Shown here in pieces: positions 1 through 4,770 of a stretch of 6,461 bases of DNA. Source of the stretch: Bacillota bacterium (GTDB lineage Bacteria > Bacillota > Clostridia > Acetivibrionales > DTU013); NCBI GenBank assembly GCA_023409615.1, contig JAEYRF010000215.1, positions 1-6,461 of the forward strand, given 5' to 3'. Each line of letters opens with the position of its first letter. Position 1 is the stretch's first letter. The notes beneath the pieces were generated by a model, which saw nothing but the letters and a program-made list of their open reading frames with translations, searched no databases and had not been told where the DNA came from. A program made the position numbers and the translations under genes.

Positions 1-1
1 G

Positions 2-298
2 TTTTTTATGTGCCTTTCTTTTTTTAGTGCATATATCTATATGTGGTATATTGCAGCTTCAAAAGGAGTTGCTAAGCCATTTAAAGAAGGAAAAGCAGTC
101 GCTGATCGTGGATTTTGGAACATATCACTGAGCTTTCTCCTTTTTGACATTGTATTTGCCGCTACAATATACCTGATCTATTCAAGCGACAGTCAGCTAT
201 TTCGCTATGTTTCCGGCTGGATTTTTGCCACTGGCTTTTTTACAACGCTGGCAGTCTACCTCGTCAGCGCTTACAGAAAAATCGCAGAACAAAAATAG
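2..298 (+). CDS. C-terminal part of an unrecognised multi-pass membrane protein (5' truncated)
   Basis: The frame is open from the first base of the window to a TAG at 296-298. The in-frame ATG at position 8 has no visible ribosome binding site, so this is probably the end of a longer gene. Three hydrophobic stretches are visible: one at the very start (CLSFFSAYIYMWYIAAS), one near the middle (SLSFLLFDIVFAATIYLIY) and one near the end (SGWIFATGFFTTLAVYLVSAY). The protein ends in a short basic tail (YRKIAEQK). A charged loop (KPFKEGKAVADRG) separates the first two segments. I do not recognise the family and propose no function. The gene converges on the SleB-like gene, and the GGGGAC-core repeats begin at its stop codon. 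Confidence 0.6.
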   Translation, partial: FFMCLSFFSAYIYMWYIAASKGVAKPFKEGKAVADRGFWNISLSFLLFDIVFAATIYLIYSSDSQLFRYVSGWIFATGFFTTLAVYLVSAYRKIAEQK

Positions 299-366
299 GG
301 AACAAGATTAGGGGACAGATTAGGGGACAGTTCTCGAAAACAGATATTAGGGGACAGTTCTCGAAA
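296..366 (+). repeat. Cluster of short direct repeats, GGGGACAGTTCTC core (REP-like)
   Basis: Two exact 20-bp copies of TTAGGGGACAGTTCTCGAAA lie at 320-339 and 347-366. A shortened copy (TTAGGGGACAGA) is at 308-319 and a degenerate one (TAGGGAACAAGA) at 296-307. The first unit overlaps the stop codon of the upstream gene, and the cluster sits between two convergent genes. The same GGGGAC core recurs at 4579-4692 and, on the minus strand, inside the gene at 1577-2080. Intergenic clusters of this kind are typical of REP-like sequences moved by Y1/RAYT-type transposases, but no transposase gene is in the window, so that origin is inference. Confidence 0.75.
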
Positions 367-411
367 TTAGAGCAGTATTACTAGTAGTTTTCAGAAAATC
401 TATTAGCATGC

Positions 412-1113
412 TCATACTGCAAAATTGTGATTTCCTATTTTCACAACGATACGCCTTGACCAAATCCATGAACTTGTTGCTGTATTGGGATTGTAATAGT
501 ATACACATCCATAAGAAGGATCCCATCCATTCAGTGCATCTCTGGCCGCGTTGACTGAACCTGTATCAGGAGCGAGATTAATTTGTCCGTCATATACAGC
601 GTCGAAAGCCCCGGGTTGATATATTACTCCTGCAAGTGTACTGGGGAATCTGGAATCTCTTGTCCTGTTGAGTACAACCGCACCAACAGCGACTTTTCCT
701 TCATAGGGTTCTCCACGCGCCTCACCATGGATCAATCTTGCCAGCAAGTATAAGTCACCGGTATCTTCTCCTGCATCATTACTCTGAGTTCCGCCCTTTT
801 GCACGCCGGTCGGAAGGCCAAGAGCCTCAAGGGTTTCAGGGCCAGCGATACCATCAACTGTAAGGCCATTATTCCTTTGAAAATCTTTTACAGCACTATA
901 TGTCAAAAATCCATATTGGCCGTCAATACCGCCAGTATTGTATCCCCAGTTTGATAACCGGGATTGAATTTTTGCGACTTCATCTCCAGTAGAACCATAC
1001 CCGGATAATGTCGTAATACTCCGATAATTCATAATTGGGAGTTGTGAATTTATGAGCAGTGCAGATACAGTTAAAATAGTTACCAACAAAGTTAATACAG
1101 TCTTCCTTTGCAT
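412..1113 (-). CDS. sleB: SleB-like spore cortex-lytic enzyme (peptidoglycan-binding plus hydrolase domains)
   Basis: This is a 233-aa protein of the spore cortex-lytic family, which breaks cortex peptidoglycan during germination. Residues 1-25 form a basic-then-hydrophobic signal or anchor (MQRKTVLTLL...). Residues about 40-100 are a PG_binding_1 domain (GDEVAKIQSRL, GIDGQYGFLTYSAVKDFQ, VDGIAGPETLEALG). After a linker at 101-120, residues about 122-233 are the SleB/CwlJ hydrolase domain, with IHGEARGE at 128-135 containing the expected catalytic glutamate (Glu131), then AVVLNR and the C-terminal GNHNFA. Size and domain order match SleB. The ATG at 1113 is preferred over the in-frame ATG 39 bases upstream because AGAGAGG lies 7 bases before it. 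It is last in a minus-strand run of small genes, 116 bases after the previous one. A ypeB partner is not in the window. Another cortex hydrolase of the same domain family, with a non-germination role, cannot be excluded. Confidence 0.88.
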   Translation of the reverse strand: MQRKTVLTLLVTILTVSALLINSQLPIMNYRSITTLSGYGSTGDEVAKIQSRLSNWGYNTGGIDGQYGFLTYSAVKDFQRNNGLTVDGIAGPETLEALGLPTGVQKGGTQSNDAGEDTGDLYLLARLIHGEARGEPYEGKVAVGAVVLNRTRDSRFPSTLAGVIYQPGAFDAVYDGQINLAPDTGSVNAARDALNGWDPSYGCVYYYNPNTATSSWIWSRRIVVKIGNHNFAV

Positions 1114-1120
1114 TGCTGTT

Positions 1121-1127
1121 CCTCTCT
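1121..1127 (-). promoter_or_regulatory. Ribosome binding site deciding the sleB start
   Basis: AGAGAGG on the minus strand, 7 bases before the ATG at 1113. It favours the start at MQRK over the longer frame beginning at 1152. Confidence 0.7.
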
Positions 1128-1229
1128 TCGTTTGTAATGTTATGGCGAGCAAAATAAATGTAAAAATTTTCTGATTAGATATTTACATTCTATTGCCTTT
1201 TTTATTTTTTGCATTTCATCTAGATTTAT

Positions 1230-1562
1230 TCAGAAAAGAAGAATATAGACAAGAACGATGAGCAGAAGGTCATCCTCAAAGGATTCATCAAGCAGCAAAA
1301 TAATCAATCCGACCAGTATGAGTTCTTCAATTTTTATATTCTTTTGTAGATACTTAATTATGCTGGATAATGGATTTGACGTTTTTCTTTTCTCTGGAGC
1401 CCAATCAAACGAAGCTTCTTTTTCATTTGGTAAAGGTATGCCAAAAAAATCCTCCACATTATTTACGGCCGCTCCGTTTGAATTTAGTGAATATGAAGGA
1501 TCTGGACTATAGATGGGGGATATGAATCTTTTTGAGTTAGGCAGTGGCCTTTTGTAAGGCAT
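1230..1562 (-). CDS. Unrecognised 110-aa protein with hydrophobic-acidic-hydrophobic C-terminus
   Basis: The N-terminal 70 residues are polar, rich in Pro, Ser and Asn, and probably extended or disordered. A short amphipathic stretch (SSIIKYLQKNIKIEE) leads to two very hydrophobic runs, residues 81-91 (LILVGLIILLL) and 99-110 (LLLIVLVYILLF), separated by an acidic turn (DESFEDD). The protein ends in the second run, as expected for a C-terminal membrane hairpin or monotopic anchor. The ATG at 1562 has GAGGAGG 8 bases upstream, and that site directly abuts the TAG stop of the preceding gene (14 bases between the genes), so translational coupling is likely. The other short hydrophobic proteins of the cluster share the same hydrophobic-acidic-hydrophobic layout. 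I know of similar uncharacterised clostridial proteins but no function. A spore-surface or spore-membrane role is inferred only from position. Confidence 0.8.
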   Translation of the reverse strand: MPYKRPLPNSKRFISPIYSPDPSYSLNSNGAAVNNVEDFFGIPLPNEKEASFDWAPEKRKTSNPLSSIIKYLQKNIKIEELILVGLIILLLDESFEDDLLLIVLVYILLF

Positions 1563-1576
1563 TCGAGTCGCCTCCT

Positions 1577-2080
1577 CTATTTTTCGCGATCATTTAGTAG
1601 TCGGCTTAAACCGGCCAATTGTAATAGCTGAATACAATTGCCTATTTTTCGCTGTCGCCGGGTATTCATAAATGGTTCAATTGCGTGTAGTAGATTTATT
1701 CGAGGATCATTTGCAGAACTAATCCGATTCATTGCTTGCAATGCTGTATTTATTATTTCTGGATTGACAGTAGATTCCGGATCTGAAGACTTATTTTCGA
1801 TGGTGTCTTGAGGGGTCTTTTGCTCAAAGCCATCTTTTCTGTACTCTTGGTGAGAACTGTCCCCACCTATGCCACCCTCTACTCTGTGCTCTTGGTGAGA
1901 AGCGTCCCCCTTATCGGCTCCCTTATCGGCTTTATTCACGGAACTATCAGAGGAAGACTCGTTTCCCTTTGCTAATGATGATGTAAGCAAGGCTACAAGC
2001 TCCTTCATATTGTCGGGCATGTCTTCCTGATTCAGCATTTGCGCAATTTGTTGAACTTTCTTGCCAAGATCGTTACTCAT
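1577..2080 (-). CDS. Unrecognised 167-aa protein with repeat-derived linker and conserved-looking helical C-terminus
   Basis: Three regions are visible. Residues 1-37 look helical (MSNDLGKKVQQIAQMLNQED...ELVALLTSSL). Residues 38-107 are a polar, Ser/Asp/Lys/Gly-rich linker. Residues about 108-162 are a helical, basic C-terminal domain (NDPRINLLHAIEPF, then RRQRKIGNCIQLLQLAGL). The linker contains ADKG twice (51-58) and two copies of a 12-residue unit, GDASHQEHRVEG at 58-69 and GDSSHQEYRKDG at 73-84, offset by 15 residues. The DNA under these units belongs to the same GGGGAC-core repeat family found between genes in this window. The ATG at 2080 follows an AGGGGG site 8 bases upstream. The C-terminal pattern resembles uncharacterised clostridial proteins I have seen, but I know no function. 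It is in the middle of the minus-strand cluster leading to the SleB-like gene. Confidence 0.8.
   Translation of the reverse strand: MSNDLGKKVQQIAQMLNQEDMPDNMKELVALLTSSLAKGNESSSDSSVNKADKGADKGDASHQEHRVEGGIGGDSSHQEYRKDGFEQKTPQDTIENKSSDPESTVNPEIINTALQAMNRISSANDPRINLLHAIEPFMNTRRQRKIGNCIQLLQLAGLSRLLNDREK
1838..1909 (-). repeat. Two in-frame copies of a 27-bp REP-like unit within a coding sequence
   Basis: On the plus strand, 1838-1864 and 1883-1909 match at 24 of 27 positions and are exactly 45 bases apart, which keeps the frame. Read on the coding strand, one copy begins GGGGACAGTTCTCACCAAGA and the other GGGGACGCTTCTCACCAAGA. The first 13 bases of the former (1852-1864) are identical to the core of the intergenic repeats at 323-335 and 350-362. 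The units encode the GD[AS]SHQE[HY]R peptides of the linker of the 167-aa protein. Confidence 0.75.
1908..1931. repeat. Perfect 12-bp tandem duplication in coding sequence
   Basis: CCCTTATCGGCT occurs at 1908-1919 and again at 1920-1931. On the coding strand it gives the ADKG-ADKG peptide repeat (residues 51-58) and runs directly into the first REP-like unit. Being 12 bases long, it keeps the frame. It looks like a recent slippage or local duplication. Confidence 0.75.
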
Positions 2081-2125
2081 GATTCAATCCCCCTGAACCT
2101 TAGGCACTAATAATATATTCATGTA

Positions 2126-2446
2126 TTATTCAATAATGTCTTTAATTTTATCTATGATTTCAGATCCGTTCTCACCAAGCAGCCTTTTTACTGCATTCAT
2201 GTCTATACTGTTCATTTTTTGTTTAAGTTCAGCCTTGTTAAAATTCATGTCCTTAAGCTTGTTGTCATCAATTTCATTGAGCTTTGACATCAATTCATTT
2301 TTATCAACTTTATTTAATTTTTTGGCAAGACTTTCTGTATCTCCGTTCTTAAGCATGTCAACAGCAGTATTGATCTTCGCCTGTAATACTTTATCATCCA
2401 TTTTCCCGATCAGTTCAGATATTTTCTTATTGATACTATTTGACAT
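2126..2446 (-). CDS. Unrecognised 106-aa soluble helical protein with 12-residue repeats
   Basis: This is a small protein rich in Lys, Asn and Asp with no signal peptide or membrane segment, predicted by eye to be all helix. Residues 43-88 form a repeat of about 12 residues: KLNKVDKNELMS (43-54), KLNEIDDNKLKD (55-66), a shorter MNFNKAELKQ (67-76) and KMNSIDMNAVKR (77-88). The consensus is [KR][LM]Nx[VI]DxNx[LV]. The C-terminus is amphipathic (GSEIIDKIKDIIE). The ATG at 2446 is chosen because GGAGG lies 7 bases upstream; the longer frame would need a TTG at 2464 whose codons overlap that site. It lies 45 bases before the 167-aa gene and is probably co-transcribed with it. I do not recognise the family, and a sporulation role is inferred from neighbours only. 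Confidence 0.8.
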   Translation of the reverse strand: MSNSINKKISELIGKMDDKVLQAKINTAVDMLKNGDTESLAKKLNKVDKNELMSKLNEIDDNKLKDMNFNKAELKQKMNSIDMNAVKRLLGENGSEIIDKIKDIIE

Positions 2447-2453
2447 AATTTTA

Positions 2454-2458
2454 CCTCC
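2454..2458 (-). promoter_or_regulatory. Ribosome binding site deciding the start of the 106-aa protein
   Basis: GGAGG on the minus strand, 7 bases before the ATG at 2446. It excludes the TTG at 2464 as the likely start. Confidence 0.75.
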
Positions 2459-2529
2459 GGTCAATATTTTTATTTAACTAGAACCATCATTACTGAAGGC
2501 TTCATCCATTTTTCCAGACAGCTATTTTA

Positions 2530-2748
2530 TTATTGGAGCGGTTGTTCCTCAACTCTGCAAATGCCGAAGAATACCAAGAGAAATGCAGCAATTATCAGAA
2601 CAGGTACAATACCCAAATTATCTCCGAAATCCGACTCGTTTCCAGAGAAAAGTATTAGTATGAAAATAATTGCAAAAACCAGGACTTCATCGAGTCCTTC
2701 GTCAAACAAATTTCTCAATGTACCTGGCAGATTATCAAAAAGAGCCAT
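2530..2748 (-). CDS. Unrecognised 72-aa membrane hairpin protein
   Basis: Residues 1-21 are an amphipathic, acidic N-terminus (MALFDNLPGTLRNLFDEGLDE). Two hydrophobic segments follow, about 22-34 (VLVFAIIFILILF) and 46-63 (GIVPVLIIAAFLLVFFGI), separated by a short acidic, Gly/Asn-containing turn (SGNESDFGDNL). The protein ends in a polar tail (CRVEEQPLQ). This is the topology of a two-helix membrane protein. The ATG at 2748 has GGAGG 7 bases upstream, and a perfect sigma-K-type promoter match lies just before that (2780-2807), so the gene may begin its own transcript late in the mother cell. I do not recognise the family. Its layout resembles the hydrophobic tail of the 110-aa protein downstream. 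Confidence 0.78.
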   Translation of the reverse strand: MALFDNLPGTLRNLFDEGLDEVLVFAIIFILILFSGNESDFGDNLGIVPVLIIAAFLLVFFGICRVEEQPLQ

Positions 2749-2779
2749 AAGACAGCCTCCGGCGATATGAATAACAATA

Positions 2780-2807
2780 TATTCTATGAAGGCCGTTATA
2801 AATATGT
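2780..2807 (-). promoter_or_regulatory. Candidate sigma-K-type sporulation promoter
   Basis: On the minus strand AC (2807-2806) is followed by exactly 17 bases and then CATAGAATA (2788-2780). This matches the Bacillus sigma-K consensus AC-N17-CATAnnnTA at every defined base. The predicted transcript start, around 2773, leaves about 25 bases before the ATG at 2748, enough for the GGAGG site. The motif is short and the region AT-rich, so chance is possible, but a second match stands before the previous gene. Confidence 0.45.
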
Positions 2808-2841
2808 TCCTGTATTTTTAGCGATCACTCAGTGTTTTCGC

Positions 2842-3036
2842 TCAGCGATAAAAGAGCTTCAGGAAAACCAATATGAAAAACAGAAGTGAATCATTATCGC
2901 CGCATGTGTTATTGCTACGCTTCCCACTTCTCATAATACCGATAGCGCTATTATCATAGAAGAGAAGCAGGAAGATGAGTATAAAGAAAAGGAGCGTGCA
3001 ATCATTGCCTTTTCCACAGTGCTCAATATTAGACAT
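2842..3036 (-). CDS. Unrecognised 64-aa protein with a duplicated hydrophobic segment
   Basis: The protein is built from two similar halves. LLFFILIFLLLFYD (residues 15-28) follows a Cys/Gly/Asn/Asp-rich turn (CGKGNDCT), and LLFFILVFLKLFYR (51-64, the very C-terminus) follows a similar turn (CGDNDS). The halves are joined by a basic, Ser/Asn-rich spacer (MRSGKRSNN). Cys residues are at 7, 13 and 45. Each hydrophobic run could cross or lie in a membrane. The ATG at 3036 is chosen because GGAGG lies 6 bases upstream; the frame extends upstream to an in-frame ATG at 3114 but with no such site. It is the first gene of the minus-strand cluster, with a sigma-K-like motif upstream. Small hydrophobic proteins of this kind occur in clostridial spore-associated gene sets, but I cannot name a family. 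Confidence 0.72.
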   Translation of the reverse strand: MSNIEHCGKGNDCTLLFFILIFLLLFYDNSAIGIMRSGKRSNNTCGDNDSLLFFILVFLKLFYR

Positions 3037-3042
3037 ACGAAC

Positions 3043-3047
3043 CCTCC
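3043..3047 (-). promoter_or_regulatory. Ribosome binding site deciding the start of the 64-aa protein
   Basis: GGAGG within GAGGAGGG on the minus strand, 6 bases before the ATG at 3036. It argues against the longer frame starting at 3114. Confidence 0.75.
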
Positions 3048-3077
3048 TCGACAGGTATACACAGTATTCTTCATTGA

Positions 3078-3108
3078 CATAATATGCAACAATACATATA
3101 GTTGTTAC
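3078..3108 (-). promoter_or_regulatory. Candidate sigma-K-type promoter for the minus-strand cluster
   Basis: On the minus strand GTAAC (AC at 3105-3104) is followed by 17 bases and then CATATTATG (3086-3078). This fits sigma-K AC-N17-CATAnnnTA except for the last base. The predicted start near 3070 leaves about 35 bases before the ATG at 3036. A sigma-E reading of the same -10 is possible. It lies in the 309-base divergent region 3037-3345, where apart from this and the plus-strand promoter at 3241-3269 I see nothing further. Confidence 0.33.
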
Positions 3109-3240
3109 AACCATGTATCATGAAACGCAAAAATAACAGGTTGCATTTTGTTAAAGTATGTGGCATTGTTGGTATTAATAGCATAAGTTCGATTTGTGGT
3201 TTTTGCTGCGAGCTTGATGAATACAATGTTATTGCGACGT

Positions 3241-3269
3241 TTGTAAACAGCTGAGGAAGTATATACTAT
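3241..3269 (+). promoter_or_regulatory. Candidate sigma-A promoter for the flavoprotein gene
   Basis: TTGTAA (3241-3246), a 17-base spacer and TACTAT (3264-3269). The predicted start near 3276 gives a leader of about 70 bases before the ATG at 3346. The -35 and -10 boxes are imperfect, so this is tentative. Confidence 0.35.
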
Positions 3270-3345
3270 TACTAGAAAACAAGGGAAATCTGCTAAAAGC
3301 TGATTATTTGCCGGCAACTAAATTTTTTCAGAAAGGAATTTAGCC

Positions 3346-4218
3346 ATGTATGACGTAATAATTATTGGGAAGGGTCCTGCAGGTTTATCTGCTGCTCTTT
3401 ACACAGTCAGGTTCAACCTCAAGACACTCATAATTGGAAGGAATGACAGCAGGTTGTTAAAGGCTGATAAAATTGATAATTACTTTGGATTTTCTCAAAC
3501 GATTAGTGGCAAACAATTGCTGGAAGATGGCGAGCAGCAGGTAAAGAGGCTTGGTGCAGATGTGATTGAGGATGAGGTTATTTCTATTGAAAAGGAAGAT
3601 TTCTTTTCTGTAATAACAACCGAAGGTCAATACTCAAGTAAGGCGTTACTTCTTGCAACGGGACTTCCTGGCAAAGTCATCAGGATAGAGAACCTGATAA
3701 AGTTTGAGGGAAAAGGTGTTAGTTATTGCTCCACCTGTGATGGCTTTTTCTTTAACAATTTGAAGGTCGGTGTGCTTGGAAACAAAGATTTTGCATGGCA
3801 TGAGGCAAATGAACTGCTTACATTCACAAAGAATATTACTATTTATACAAATGGCAAACCAATGGAACTCAGCGGCAAATATGATAATAGTGCAGAGCTA
3901 TTTAGAATTGATACTCGGCAGATTTCGAAATTAGATGGATCCGATTTTTTACAGCGGATTCATTTTACAGATGGTACGAGCGAAGATATAGATGGGATAT
4001 TTGTAGCATCTGAAAGCGCCTCAAGTATTGATTTTGCACGAAAGCTTGGCGTTTTAGCAGATGGCAATAAAGTTGTAATCGATGCAACGCAGCAGACGAA
4101 TTTGGAGGGGTTGTTTGCCGCAGGTGATTGTGCCAGCGGATTTAAGCAGATTTCTGTTGCAGTGGGCCAGGGTGCATTGGCCGGAAAAGCTATCGCTGAT
4201 TATGTTAAAAGCCTGTAA
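3346..4218 (+). CDS. Thioredoxin-reductase-like flavoprotein lacking normal NAD(P)H motifs (FFTR-like)
   Basis: This 290-aa flavoprotein disulfide reductase has the usual thioredoxin reductase length. The N-terminal FAD site is intact (GKGPAG, 8-13), the redox-active centre is CSTCDG (Cys128, Cys131), and the C-terminal FAD motif is LFAAGDC (256-262) followed by QISVAVGQGALAG. In the central domain, where NADPH-dependent enzymes have GGGDSA and HRRxxxR, this protein has GNKDFA (145-150) and ITIYTNGKP, so both pyridine-nucleotide signatures are missing. That pattern, together with EANELL after the motif, resembles the clostridial ferredoxin-dependent flavin thioredoxin reductases (FFTR). The Clostridium pasteurianum NADH-linked reductase that works with a glutaredoxin-like protein is another possible relative. 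The glutaredoxin-like gene 120 bases downstream is its obvious partner. The ATG at 3346 has AAAGGA 8 bases upstream. The fold is secure; the electron donor is inferred. Confidence 0.85.
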   Translation: MYDVIIIGKGPAGLSAALYTVRFNLKTLIIGRNDSRLLKADKIDNYFGFSQTISGKQLLEDGEQQVKRLGADVIEDEVISIEKEDFFSVITTEGQYSSKALLLATGLPGKVIRIENLIKFEGKGVSYCSTCDGFFFNNLKVGVLGNKDFAWHEANELLTFTKNITIYTNGKPMELSGKYDNSAELFRIDTRQISKLDGSDFLQRIHFTDGTSEDIDGIFVASESASSIDFARKLGVLADGNKVVIDATQQTNLEGLFAAGDCASGFKQISVAVGQGALAGKAIADYVKSL

Positions 4219-4338
4219 CGTCGATAACTTTGGTTCCAAGGACTGTATGTGATCTTGTATGGTGGGTATAATTAATCGGTAGACAGGGTTTGGAGAAAAA
4301 AAGAAAGAGCTGTGAGAAAAGGCTAATGAGGTGCAGAT

Positions 4339-4563
4339 ATGAGTGTAACTATTTATTCAACGCCAACGTGTGTTTATTGCAAGATGGTGAAAAAGTATTT
4401 TGTGTCTCAGAACGTTCAATTTAGTGAGGTCGATGTTTCAAGGGACAGAGAAGCGGCTGCTGATCTTGTCAAAAAATCAGGCCAGCTGGGCGTTCCTGTA
4501 ATAGACATTGATGGTACGATTATTGTTGGTTTTGATAAGGACAAGATTGATAGCTTGTTGTAA
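4339..4563 (+). CDS. Glutaredoxin-like protein, YruB/NrdH type
   Basis: This 74-aa thioredoxin-fold protein is about the length of NrdH/YruB-type glutaredoxins. The beta strand VTIYSTPTC leads into the dithiol site CVYC (11-14). GVPVIDIDG (51-59) supplies the cis-proline loop (Pro53), and VGFDKDKIDSLL is the C-terminal helix typical of the YruB family. Glutathione-binding features are not obvious, and such proteins are normally reduced by a thioredoxin-reductase-like enzyme. The gene directly downstream of one suggests a two-component reducing chain that could feed a peroxiredoxin, ribonucleotide reductase or other thiol enzyme. The ATG at 4339 has GAGGTG (4328-4333) 5 bases upstream. The genes may be co-transcribed, but a perfect TATAAT at 4267-4272, without a convincing -35 box, leaves open a separate promoter. 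Confidence 0.9.
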   Translation: MSVTIYSTPTCVYCKMVKKYFVSQNVQFSEVDVSRDREAAADLVKKSGQLGVPVIDIDGTIIVGFDKDKIDSLL

Positions 4564-4578
4564 AATGGAGTAGGAGTC

Positions 4579-4692
4579 TAAGGGGACGTTTCTTGCAAAC
4601 AGCTTTTTAAGGGGACGTTTCTTGCAATGATGTAGTATAAACTATGAAAAGGCACGAAACAAATAATTACTAATAAGGGAACAGTTACTAAA
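4579..4692 (+). repeat. Second cluster of GGGGAC-core direct repeats (REP-like)
   Basis: TAAGGGGACGTTTCTTGCAA occurs exactly twice, at 4579-4598 and 4608-4627. A degenerate unit, TAAGGGAACAGTTACTAAA, is at 4674-4692. The cluster starts 15 bases after the glutaredoxin-like gene. The units align without gaps with the 20-bp units at 320-366 (TTAGGGGACAGTTCTCGAAA), so the two clusters look like subtypes of one family. The degenerate unit carries the GACAGTT-like form of the first cluster. Confidence 0.72.
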
Positions 4693-4711
4693 CATTTTGG
4701 CTCCTTCACAA

Positions 4712-4740
4712 TTGATTTTATGTTTCTCTTATGTTAATAT
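4712..4740 (+). promoter_or_regulatory. Strong candidate sigma-A promoter with extended -10
   Basis: TTGATT (4712-4717), a 17-base spacer and TAATAT (4735-4740), with TG at 4732-4733 making an extended -10 (TGTTAATAT). The predicted transcript starts near 4747, only 26 bases before a small ORF and about 130 bases before an intrinsic terminator. Confidence 0.6.
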
Positions 4741-4770
4741 GATTCTAAATATGTATTGATCAGGAGGATT

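Noticed and set aside
296..366. CRISPR array
   Set aside because: Units are about 20 bp, unevenly spaced, nearly adjacent, and lack unique spacers of constant length.
1128..1200. Sigma-G or sigma-E promoter directly before the SleB-like gene
   Set aside because: CATAACATTA near 1133-1142 and CATTTAT further upstream resemble sporulation -10 boxes, but no -35 element stands at the correct spacing.
1258..1512. Plus-strand open frame, Ser-rich, opposite the 110-aa gene
   Set aside because: It is antisense to a gene with a strong ribosome binding site, has no such site itself, and its Ser-rich composition is what the complement of that sequence gives.
2121..2477. Plus-strand open frame of 118 codons, very hydrophobic
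   Set aside because: It is a shadow of the Lys/Asn/Asp-rich 106-aa minus-strand gene, whose complement reads as hydrophobic codons. No ribosome binding site.
2821..2846. Stem-loop as terminator after the 64-aa gene
   Set aside because: AGCGA/TCGCT with an inner CACT/AGTG can pair, but on the minus strand it is followed by an A-run rather than a T-run, and on the plus strand no gene ends there.
3105..3317. Minus-strand open frame in the divergent intergenic region
   Set aside because: It has no ribosome binding site and no recognisable features, and it overlaps candidate promoters on both strands.
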